From the NCBI GenBank assembly GCA_021828245.1, contig JAKASC010000142.1:1-6411 (forward strand): a stretch of DNA of 6,411 nt, given 5' to 3'. The translations under genes were made by a program, and so were the position numbers. Origin of the DNA: Acidobacteriota bacterium. Lineage in GTDB: Bacteria > Acidobacteriota > Terriglobia > UBA7540. Under the pieces are notes generated by a model. That model saw only the letters and a list, made by a program, of their open reading frames with translations. It was not told the DNA's origin and searched no databases. Shown piece by piece: positions 1 through 5,727 of this stretch; within the stretch, counting starts at the first letter, position 1, and every line of letters begins with the position of its first letter.

Positions 1-1377
1 GTTGTTTTGGTTGAGGCCGGCGGCTGCGGTCCAGTCGGCGAAGGTTCCGTCCCCTTCGTTGTGAAAGAGAAAGTTGGGCGGGCCGTTTTCGGCGTCATAG
101 TAAGGCACCGGATAGTTATATTGGCTGAGACCGAGATAATAGTTGTAAATACAACAATAGAGATCCAGGCGACCATCGCGGTCATAATCGGCTGCGGCTG
201 CGCCCGTGAACGTTCCTTGGGGCGCTTGGGCGAATTTGAAAGCATCTGCCTTCAACTCAAATCGTCCGTCGCCCTGATTCAGAAAGAGCAACGGCCCACC
301 CGCCCGCACCACCAGAAGGTCCTGACGACCGCGATTAAGAAAGTCGGCAAACAAGGCGCAGGCGGTATTGTCGAGAACACCGACACCGGCTTGGTCGGTG
401 ACATCCTCGAAGGTCCCATCGCCGCGATTGCGGTAGAGACGATTGGGAAGCCCTGCTGGCTCGCATACGTAGAGGTCATCGTAGCCATCGCCGTCAAAAT
501 CGCCGACCGCCAGTCCGTTGTTTCCATAAACGTCAATACCGCAGGCGGCATCCAACTGCGAGCGCCAAAAGTCGGTTCCGGGAAGCATCTGTTGTCGGAA
601 CGACGCATTTCTTCCAAACGCCTCCAGGGTAATGTCGCGGAAAAGGGGACGGGGTGAACGACTGACGGTTTCCGAGCCTGCCGTCCAACGCTCAACCTTC
701 CAGCCGGTCATTGGAAATTTTCTCCAGCGGAGCGTCCATCTTCCGAGCCGTTGTTCGCGCCCTCCTTCCTTAGAGCCCACCAAGGCATACAGCACGTGTG
801 TTTCCACACGGAGCGGGCTGGTCTCCGTCACTTGAATTCCTTCTAACATGAACTCAGCAACGAGCAACTGTCCTAGCGTGGCGAGGTCGTCCTTCCAGGC
901 GCGCAAAAAAGCTTCTGGCCGAGCAAGGCGTGCCGGCTGAAAGCTTCTTTCAAAAATTTCGAGCTCGAGGTCGCGGCGCAAGGAGGATTGCCGAGACTCG
1001 ACCGGCCAAAACACGGTGGTGGGATTCGCAAAATCGGGCGCGAGCGCGTCCGGGTTGGGCTGCGACTGACAGAGCGAGGATGACCAGCGGCCCAGGATGA
1101 CTTCAATTTCAGCGGCGTAAAGTTCGGTGATAAAGCCGTCGTGCCCAGGCTGAACTTGACTTAGCACGGGCGCGAGCGGGCTTGGCTGGCGGAACTGCGG
1201 GGTTACGCGGCAACCTGACGGGTCGCCTAAAGTCCTTCCCTCCGGAGAGGAGTGACGCTGAATGCCACTCGCCCGAAGCGAGGTTGGCAAAATCAGCGTT
1301 GCACTCGCGGCTATGCGGTTAAAAAACTCGCGCCGCGACGGAGAATTAGCCGAGGGCGGTCGTACTTGCTTTTTCAG
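1..1377 (-). CDS. Exported FG-GAP/VCBS (CRTAC1-type) repeat protein, 3' end outside window
   Basis: The open frame runs off the left edge, leaving 459 codons visible when counted from a CTG at 1377. Residues 12-38 form a twin-arginine signal: S-R-R-E-F-F followed by a moderately hydrophobic stretch (IAASATLILP), so export of a folded protein by Tat is likely. Residues of about 39-285 are unrecognised. After that come FG-GAP/VCBS repeats with calcium-binding-like loops at residues 293 (DFDGDGYDDLYV), 345 (DFLNRGRQDLLVV, degenerate) and 397 (DYDRDGRLDLYC), spaced exactly 52 residues apart. Intervening motifs such as N-x-G-D-G-T/R-F and F-x-D-V-T/W-T fit the CRTAC1 family, whose repeats fold as a beta-propeller. 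A C-terminal ASPIC/UnbV domain, common in the family, would lie outside the window. The start is uncertain: CTG 1377 has AGGAG 7 nt upstream, TTG 1449 is an in-frame alternative, and a stop at 1459-1461 closes the frame above that. The substrate and role are unknown. Confidence 0.85.
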   Translation of the reverse strand, partial: MKKQVRPPSANSPSRREFFNRIAASATLILPTSLRASGIQRHSSPEGRTLGDPSGCRVTPQFRQPSPLAPVLSQVQPGHDGFITELYAAEIEVILGRWSSSLCQSQPNPDALAPDFANPTTVFWPVESRQSSLRRDLELEIFERSFQPARLARPEAFLRAWKDDLATLGQLLVAEFMLEGIQVTETSPLRVETHVLYALVGSKEGGREQRLGRWTLRWRKFPMTGWKVERWTAGSETVSRSPRPLFRDITLEAFGRNASFRQQMLPGTDFWRSQLDAACGIDVYGNNGLAVGDFDGDGYDDLYVCEPAGLPNRLYRNRGDGTFEDVTDQAGVGVLDNTACALFADFLNRGRQDLLVVRAGGPLLFLNQGDGRFELKADAFKFAQAPQGTFTGAAAADYDRDGRLDLYCCIYNYYLGLSQYNYPVPYYDAENGPPNFLFHNEGDGTFADWTAAAGLNQNN

Positions 1378-1418
1378 TCCTTCTCTCCTAGGGCGCTCAT
1401 GGGCAGGGAAACAGCCAT
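1374..1418 (-). CDS. Possible 14-codon leader ORF coupled to the FG-GAP gene
   Basis: An ATG at 1416-1418 is preceded by a perfect AGGAGG at the ideal 7-nt spacing, the strongest ribosome binding site in this part of the window. The frame encodes MAVSLPMSALGEKD and stops at TGA 1374-1376. That stop overlaps the CTG (1375-1377) which opens the Tat-signal frame of the downstream gene, giving a CTGA overlap. The peptide resembles nothing I recognise. It may be a coupling leader, the true N-terminus of the downstream protein disrupted by a one-base error or a -1 frameshift, or chance. The sequence alone does not decide among these. Confidence 0.35.
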   Translation of the reverse strand: MAVSLPMSALGEKD

Positions 1419-1425
1419 CTGAAAA

Positions 1426-1431
1426 CCTCCT
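1426..1431 (-). promoter_or_regulatory. Strong Shine-Dalgarno (AGGAGG) before the leader ORF
   Basis: AGGAGG is followed by a 7-nt spacer and ATG 1418. It is unusual because this near-ideal site does not lead into the frame of the FG-GAP protein but into a 14-codon ORF. A second purine-rich site, AGGAG at 1385-1389, lies inside that ORF and stands 7 nt before the CTG at 1377. Confidence 0.6.
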
Positions 1432-1546
1432 GGCTGCGGGGTAAGGCAACCCGAATCGTTAGCTTCTCACGTGCGTGCCGTGCGGTCCGGCGGTCGCTAT
1501 GTCCATCCCCTGCCCTTTCAACATTCCAGCGGCCGAGTTCAGGTTG

Positions 1547-2293
1547 CTATTGGCGAACGCGATGGGCATCTGACGGGCCGTGCGCCGGAGCTCGCGTCCA
1601 CGACTTGCCTCCATCGAAAGTGACGAGCACGTTCCCGTCACGGGTTGTCACTTCGACGGACTGTGGGCCGTCGGCACGAACGCGAATCAAGTCCTTGCGG
1701 ATCGGGAATGGCACGATCTGCCACTGTCGGCCTCCGTCCTCCGTCCGTAGCACCGTCCCATGCGCTCCCACGGCCCAGCCCACACGTGAGTTGAAAAAGC
1801 TAATCGCATAGAGGTCGGCCTTGACGCTGCTGGGCACGACGGTCCAACGCCCGTCGGCGCCACGGCGCTCAATCAATCCGCGCCGCCCCACCCGCCAGCG
1901 GCTTGGGCCGAGCAGCAGGTGTTGCATGACTTGTTCTTCGAGCGCAGGGTTAGCGGGAGCGGGTTGTGATGACTCCATCCCGCTTGAGTAGCCTCCCTGA
2001 ACACCCGCGTTAATCGGCGCGGCGCGAAGGTTTCCGGCAGGAGTTAGCTGAAGTGCCTCGCCGGATGGCCGGCTCTTTCGCTGCTTAAGACGGCCCTGCC
2101 GGGATTCGCCTGCACGTGCCTTCGAGCCCGGACCGGAAGAAGCTTGAGCCGGCGACGAGGCAGCCTGCGTCTTCGGATGATCTTTCCGCGAGACCACCGT
2201 CTGGGCCCCAAGGTGACAGCTCACAAGAAACGCTGCCACCGTCCGAACGCCGGCCCAGAGCCAAACTCGAATTTGCCGCCTTTCGATTTCCAT
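1547..2293 (-). CDS. Secreted protein with Ycf48-like/BNR repeats
   Basis: The product is 248 residues from ATG 2293. Residues 1-31 look like a signal peptide: a basic start (MEIERRQIR), a hydrophobic core at about 11-25 and LVSC at 23-26. LVSC fits a lipobox, so a lipoprotein is possible, although cleavage at LGA-Q by signal peptidase I is also plausible. Residues of about 35-125 are a Ser/Pro/Ala/Lys-rich, probably disordered linker. Residues of about 132-235 resemble Ycf48-type repeats, with Asp-box motifs T-E-D-G-G-R-Q-W (184-191) and T-F-D-G-G-K-S-W (225-232) and the phrase SRVGWAVGAHGTVLRTEDGG. Only about two to three blades are present, so the propeller is incomplete or needs a partner; full Ycf48 proteins are longer. 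ATG 2293 is preferred because GAGG stands 5 nt upstream and a signal peptide follows at once; ATG 2344 lies inside a likely -10 box. Its target is unknown. Confidence 0.8.
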   Translation of the reverse strand: MEIERRQIRVWLWAGVRTVAAFLVSCHLGAQTVVSRKDHPKTQAASSPAQASSGPGSKARAGESRQGRLKQRKSRPSGEALQLTPAGNLRAAPINAGVQGGYSSGMESSQPAPANPALEEQVMQHLLLGPSRWRVGRRGLIERRGADGRWTVVPSSVKADLYAISFFNSRVGWAVGAHGTVLRTEDGGRQWQIVPFPIRKDLIRVRADGPQSVEVTTRDGNVLVTFDGGKSWTRAPAHGPSDAHRVRQ

Positions 2294-2298
2294 CCCTG

Positions 2299-2302
2299 CC
2301 TC
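2299..2302 (-). promoter_or_regulatory. Shine-Dalgarno deciding the start of the Ycf48-like gene
   Basis: GAGG lies 5 nt upstream of ATG 2291-2293. No comparable purine-rich site precedes the alternative ATG at 2342-2344, which would add 17 residues (including several charged ones) in front of the signal peptide. Confidence 0.5.
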
Positions 2303-2341
2303 GAATCCCGCTCCCTCCCACCCTTCTGTTCGCCTTCTGGA

Positions 2342-2370
2342 CATATAGCCGATTTCAGCGGGAGATTCAA
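2342..2370 (-). promoter_or_regulatory. Putative sigma70-type promoter for the Ycf48-like gene
   Basis: On the minus strand TTGAAT (2365-2370) and TATATG (2342-2347) are separated by exactly 17 nt. Each hexamer matches 4 of 6 consensus bases. The site lies in the gap between the TPR gene's stop (2390-2392) and ATG 2293, leaving a leader of roughly 40 nt. It would let the Ycf48-like and FG-GAP genes be transcribed separately from the upstream genes. No expression evidence is available. Confidence 0.35.
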
Positions 2371-2389
2371 TGAGTTGTCAGGGCTGCTT

Positions 2390-3607
2390 TCAGGGCGAAT
2401 GAGGCGCGCCACCGCCTGGGGCTCTGCTACGAATTCCCCTGGTTTTACCGCGCGGCGTATTGATGGAGGTCGGTTTTGTGAAGGCGAGTCGCCTTTCCTG
2501 CGCTCGTTGCAAGGCTTGAACCATCGCTTGCTCTTTTTGAGCAAGCGCCAACTGACCTCTGCGGTAATACAGTTGAGCGAGCAGAACCCGCGCTTCAATA
2601 TCCCCCGGAGACACATTGAGCGCCTTCTTCAGCAGGCGCTCAGCTTCGACGGGATTCCTATCGTGGAGGGCCATTTGAGCCGCTTCCAGCAGCACGCGAG
2701 GGTCATTGGGCGCCACGCGCTCGGCGTGGGATAAATACCGGGCCGCCCTATTGTAGTGCCCGCGCAAGCGGCTCCAACGCGCGAAATACGCATTCGCCGC
2801 AGAGTCGTTGGGATCGAGCGTCAAGGCCCTCTGATAATAGGCGCGCGCCATCCTCGGTTTGCCCAAATGTTGGTAAGCGCCGGCTATATATGAGTTGAGT
2901 CCCGGGATTTGCGGGTTGAGTTTTGCCGCGATGACAAATTGGTGGAGGGCGAAACGGCTTTCTCCCAGGCCGAGGTAAGCCTCGCCGAGCACGACGCGGA
3001 TCTCGGCAGATCCGGTCGCCGCCAGCGCCTGCTTCAAGGGTGGAACGGCGCGACGATAAAATCCCAGGTTGAGATAGCTCGATCCGAGAATGAAATTGGA
3101 TGCGGCGTCCGATGGCGACAGGGCTTGAGCTGCCTGGGCCTCGATGGCGGCAAGCTCATACTCTTTGAGGTGAAACAGACACATGGCCAGCAACTGATGC
3201 TCTCGGCTGGAGTGAGGCTGCACGAGAATGGCACGGCCAAGTTCGGAAACCGCCTCGGCGTATCGCTGGGCCTTGATGAGGGCAACGCCGAGATCAAGGT
3301 AGGCTCTGGCATTGTGAGGATTGAGCGCAATGGCCTCGCGGTAAGCATGGATGGCTTTGCCGTCGTTCCCCTGGCGCAGGTAAAGGGTTCCAAGGGCCAA
3401 CAGATCCGATGCGCGAGGAGAACGAGCGACGCAAGCCTCGTAGCTTTGCAGGGCCTCGTGGGGATGCCCTTGCGACAAGAGCGCGCGGGCCGCACGGCAG
3501 GATGCCCGGATGATGCCCGGCAACGCCAGCGCGGCTATGAGGACAAGCGGAATCGTCCACTGCCGAAGCGCCCCACCCTCACTCGACCACCCTGGCACAC
3601 TCTTCAC
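2390..3607 (-). CDS. TPR-repeat protein with N-terminal membrane/signal segment
   Basis: The product is 405 residues from GTG 3607. A hydrophobic stretch at about 17-33 (WTIPLVLIAALALPGII) looks like a signal anchor or signal peptide. It is followed by about ten consecutive tetratricopeptide repeats from about residue 34 to 369, showing the usual pattern (for example LLALGTLYLRQGNDGKAI at 69-86, then YREAIALNP at 89-97, and AYYQRALTLDP at 256-266). The last 35 residues are basic and Gly/Pro-rich, probably disordered. TPR arrays are protein-binding scaffolds, so a role in assembling or holding an envelope complex is inferred; the partner is unknown. The start is uncertain: GTG 3607 has only a weak ribosome binding site, and GTG 3598 is an alternative. 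The frame stays open back to a TTG at 3787, but that extension lies inside rplI and is Pro/Arg-rich with no family likeness. Confidence 0.85.
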   Translation of the reverse strand: MKSVPGWSSEGGALRQWTIPLVLIAALALPGIIRASCRAARALLSQGHPHEALQSYEACVARSPRASDLLALGTLYLRQGNDGKAIHAYREAIALNPHNARAYLDLGVALIKAQRYAEAVSELGRAILVQPHSSREHQLLAMCLFHLKEYELAAIEAQAAQALSPSDAASNFILGSSYLNLGFYRRAVPPLKQALAATGSAEIRVVLGEAYLGLGESRFALHQFVIAAKLNPQIPGLNSYIAGAYQHLGKPRMARAYYQRALTLDPNDSAANAYFARWSRLRGHYNRAARYLSHAERVAPNDPRVLLEAAQMALHDRNPVEAERLLKKALNVSPGDIEARVLLAQLYYRRGQLALAQKEQAMVQALQRAQERRLAFTKPTSINTPRGKTRGIRSRAPGGGAPHSP

Positions 3608-3630
3608 GACGTCGCGCCCCGCACCATCAT
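3604..3630 (-). other. Possible 8-codon ORF overlapping the TPR gene start
   Basis: ATG 3628-3630 opens MMVRGATS and stops at TGA 3604-3606, which overlaps the GTG start codon (3605-3607) of the TPR gene as GTGA. The ribosome binding site before it is weak (AGG with about a 7-nt spacer). It could couple translation into a GTG start, or be chance in a short gap. Confidence 0.2.
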
Positions 3631-3704
3631 AATCTACCTGGCGATCGAATGTTGGGGTTGTTGACCGAAGGCGTGCGCGGCGCTCACGGTCTTGGCGGGG
3701 CCGT

Positions 3705-4217
3705 TCACTCGGAGGGTTGGGGCTCGGTCGGCTCGACAGTGGGGGCGGGACTGCCCGGGTCGGCTGCAGTCTCGATTTCACCCTCAACCTTGACCTTCAC
3801 GCTGACGGTCACCTCCCGGTGCAACCTGACAGGCACGTTATATTCGCCCAAGACCTTCAGGGGAGCGTCAAGCTGGATTTTGCGGCGGTCAATATTGAAC
3901 CCACGGGCTTCCAAGCCGGCGACAATATCCATGGAGGTGACGGAGCCAAAGAGCTGGCCTTTCTCGCCGGCGCGTCGCGACACCACGATTTCTACATCCT
4001 GCATGAGCTTGGCAAGCTCCTCCGCCGCGCTCTTTTCTTTGGCCTCTAGTTTAAGGAACCGCACGCGCTGTTGTTCGACCCACTTGCGGTTTTGCGGCGT
4101 GGCGGCGACTGCCAGCTTTTGAGGAAGAAGGTAATTACGGCCGTACCCGTCAGCGACACGGACGATTTGGCCGCGCGAGCCGAGTTTGTCTATGTTCTCC
4201 AGCAAAATGACTTCCAT
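3705..4217 (-). CDS. rplI: 50S ribosomal protein bL9
   Basis: The product is 170 residues. The N-terminal globular domain (about 1-40) binds 23S rRNA, with the family signature G13-x2-G16, V19 and G24-Y-G-R-N-Y-L30. The long connecting helix is charged (about 41-75). The C-terminal domain (about 76-146) includes the KGQLFGSVT motif (86-94). bL9 reaches from the L1-stalk region and affects frame maintenance. Residues 146-170 form an extra acidic/Pro-rich tail (EGEIETAADPGSP onward) beyond the usual length of about 148. ATG 4217 is chosen because it gives the canonical MEVILLENI start and has AAGGAG at 4227-4232 with a 9-nt spacer. The same frame stays open upstream to 4364, but that extension would enter rpsR and is not family-like. 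It lies 130 nt downstream of rpsR. dnaB, which often follows rplI, is not present here. Confidence 0.97.
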   Translation of the reverse strand: MEVILLENIDKLGSRGQIVRVADGYGRNYLLPQKLAVAATPQNRKWVEQQRVRFLKLEAKEKSAAEELAKLMQDVEIVVSRRAGEKGQLFGSVTSMDIVAGLEARGFNIDRRKIQLDAPLKVLGEYNVPVRLHREVTVSVKVKVEGEIETAADPGSPAPTVEPTEPQPSE

Positions 4218-4226
4218 CGCTCCACT

Positions 4227-4232
4227 CTCCTT
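4227..4232 (-). promoter_or_regulatory. Shine-Dalgarno fixing the rplI start
   Basis: AAGGAG is followed by a 9-nt spacer and ATG 4215-4217. It excludes the longer open frame that reaches up to 4364. Confidence 0.65.
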
Positions 4233-4347
4233 GACATCGGTCGCCGGCGCCGCGCCCTGGGTCTCCCGTCTATCGTCGGACCGGTTGATAGGGCGATATC
4301 CTCTGGGTGTGGGAGGATTTGTCACCCTCGGGCAACGGCGGCGTCCG

Positions 4348-4647
4348 CTAAAGCTGCGTCGCAAACGGCAACAGCGCGATGTTCCGCGCCCGTTTAATGG
4401 CCGTCGTAAGCACGTGCTGATGCCGTGCGCAGGTTCCCGTCAGGCGGCGTGGCAAAATCTTGCCTCGCTCCGAAATGAATTCTCCGAGCAGCTTCGCATC
4501 CTTGTAATCAATGACGCCGATTTTCTGCTCGCAGAATTTGCACACCTTGCGTCGGCGGAAGAACTGGCGGCGCCCACCGGTCGAAGGATTATTCTCCCGT
4601 CGTGGGCGCCGCTCTGAACCTTCCGCAGCGGTTCGTTGAGTTTCCAT
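4348..4647 (-). CDS. rpsR: 30S ribosomal protein bS18
   Basis: The product is 99 residues and ends at TAG 4348-4350. The conserved core spans about 28-96, with Y48-K-D-A-K, the L-P-R-R-L-T-G block (65-71) and an Arg/Lys-rich C-terminal part ending N-I-A-L-L-P-F. It binds 16S rRNA as a heterodimer with bS6 on the platform of the small subunit. Cys36-x2-Cys39 together with Cys73-x2-His76 make a complete set of zinc-binding residues, so this is the metal-binding (C+) form. The first 27 residues are a polar, basic, probably flexible extension. Its start is 3 nt after the rpsF stop, and its AAGGAG site (4658-4663) lies inside the last codons of rpsF, which indicates coupled translation with its partner. 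Confidence 0.97.
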   Translation of the reverse strand: METQRTAAEGSERRPRRENNPSTGGRRQFFRRRKVCKFCEQKIGVIDYKDAKLLGEFISERGKILPRRLTGTCARHQHVLTTAIKRARNIALLPFATQL

Positions 4648-4650
4648 AAG

Positions 4651-5076
4651 TCATTCGCTCCTTGGTTGGACCTCTTGAGCGGGAGGCTCCGCGTCCGGCT
4701 CCGAAGAAGCCGCGGTCGCGCCTTTGGCTTTCGGCCGCCGCGCCTCCTGCCGAGCCAGGCGAGCCTTGAACTTGGCGCCGCGCTGAAGCTCCTCGTCCAT
4801 GCGGAGGGTCATGTATTTGATGACCGTATCGGTCACCTTCAGGCGCCGTTCGAGTTCGCGGACCGTCGCGCCATTCCCCTCAAAAGCGAACAGGACGTAG
4901 AAGCCCTCGCGATGTTTGTGAACGCGATAGGCGAGGCGTCGGCGTCCCATCTTTTCGACCTTCTCAACTTTGCCGCCCGCGCCCGTCACGACGCCCTCCG
5001 TCTGGACCACCCATTGATCCACTTCTTCCTCGGCCACATCGGGCCGCACAATCACCATCAGCTCATATTTCGCCAT
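4651..5076 (-). CDS. rpsF: 30S ribosomal protein bS6
   Basis: The product is 141 residues. The ferredoxin-like core covers about 1-100: MAKYELMVIVRPD at the start, the family stretch G44-R-R-R-L-A-Y-R-V52 and the partner-binding region EGFYVLFAFEG (57-67). It pairs with bS18 on the small-subunit platform. Residues of about 101-141 form a tail that is basic first (KFKARLARQEARRPKAK) and then acidic and Pro-rich. The E. coli protein also has an acidic tail, which RimK modifies, but no terminal poly-Glu is seen here. The start ATG is 6 nt after the pth stop, with GAGG just upstream, and the stop is 3 nt before rpsR. Confidence 0.97.
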   Translation of the reverse strand: MAKYELMVIVRPDVAEEEVDQWVVQTEGVVTGAGGKVEKVEKMGRRRLAYRVHKHREGFYVLFAFEGNGATVRELERRLKVTDTVIKYMTLRMDEELQRGAKFKARLARQEARRPKAKGATAASSEPDAEPPAQEVQPRSE

Positions 5077-5082
5077 AAAACC

Positions 5083-5664
5083 TCACGATTCCTGGGAAAG
5101 AACCCGGCGGTTGAACCGCGTCATAGCCCTTTGAGGTCCTTCCTTCAAGATAGCCCGGACAGCTTCCACGGCTTGGTCAACCAGTCCTGCGACCGTTTCC
5201 AGTTGCGACTTGCGGAAAGGCGTCAAAACGTAGGAGACCAAATCTTCGATGGGGCGATCCGGGGCGACGCCCATGCGGAGGCGCAAAAATCCATCCGACC
5301 CGAGCGCTCCGATAACCGACTTCAACCCGTTGTGCCCCCCGGCGCTGCCCTGAGTGCGAATCCGAAGCGTGCCCAAGGGAAGATTCACGTCGTCCAAGAG
5401 AATCATCAAATCGTCCGGTGTTAATTGACGCGCCTCCAGCAGGCGGGCCACCGCGAGACCGCTCAAATTTACAAACGTCTGCGGCTTGGCCAAGAGAACC
5501 GGTTCTCCCTCCAGTTGAGTTTCCGCCACCAACGCTTGCGATTGCCGCCGGGAAATGTCCACTCCGCAGATTTCCGCCAGCCGATCCAACGCCATAAAGC
5601 CCATGTTGTGCGGCGTCAAGTAATACTCGTAGCCGGGATTCCCCAACCCCACGATTAACTTCAC
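5083..5664 (-). CDS. pth: Peptidyl-tRNA hydrolase (bacterial Pth type)
   Basis: The product is 193 residues, close to the family's usual length. The enzyme hydrolyses the ester bond of peptidyl-tRNA released from stalled ribosomes, freeing tRNA in the cytoplasm. The active-site set is intact: Asn9 in the G-L-G-N-P-G motif, His19 in P-H-N-M-G, Asn66 in V-N-L-S-G, Asp91 in L-L-D-D-V and Asn112 in G-G-H-N-G-L. These correspond to E. coli Asn10, His20, Asn68, Asp93 and Asn114. GTG 5664 is chosen because it gives the canonical (M)KLIVGLGNPG start; the preceding ribosome binding site is weak. It sits 63 nt downstream of rplY, the common rplY-pth pairing, and 6 nt upstream of rpsF. Confidence 0.97.
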   Translation of the reverse strand: MKLIVGLGNPGYEYYLTPHNMGFMALDRLAEICGVDISRRQSQALVAETQLEGEPVLLAKPQTFVNLSGLAVARLLEARQLTPDDLMILLDDVNLPLGTLRIRTQGSAGGHNGLKSVIGALGSDGFLRLRMGVAPDRPIEDLVSYVLTPFRKSQLETVAGLVDQAVEAVRAILKEGPQRAMTRFNRRVLSQES

Positions 5665-5727
5665 AGCCAGCCACCCGCTTCTGAAAATCCGCAGCGCGGC
5701 GCCAGGCTCACCCTCCTTGCCCGGCCT

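Noticed and set aside
7..657. Plus-strand open frame of 216 codons
   Set aside because: It is antisense to the FG-GAP repeats, whose minus-strand frame shows clear DxDGDG loops and spacing; the plus-strand protein resembles nothing.
279..695. Minus-strand frame of 138 codons
   Set aside because: Out-of-frame shadow of the FG-GAP coding sequence.
3625..3630. TATGAT on the minus strand as a -10 box for the TPR gene
   Set aside because: No hexamer resembling TTGACA lies 16-18 nt upstream and there is no extended -10.
2909..3664. Plus-strand open frame of 251 codons
   Set aside because: Antisense to the TPR array; a by-product of repeat coding and high GC.
3663..3691. Possible terminator hairpin after rplI (GACCG...CGGTC with inner pairing)
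   Set aside because: The outer stem is only 5 bp with an irregular interior, and no T-run follows on the minus strand.
3608..3787. Longer TPR start at TTG 3787
   Set aside because: The extension overlaps the end of rplI, is Pro/Arg-rich, lacks a good SD and would bury the hydrophobic N-terminal segment.
4218..4364. Longer rplI start upstream of ATG 4217
   Set aside because: It would overlap rpsR and add unrelated residues; ATG 4217 has AAGGAG and the canonical bL9 N-terminus.
4636..5424. Plus-strand open frame of 262 codons
   Set aside because: Antisense to rpsF and pth, both fully supported by conserved residues; long antisense frames are expected in GC-rich DNA.
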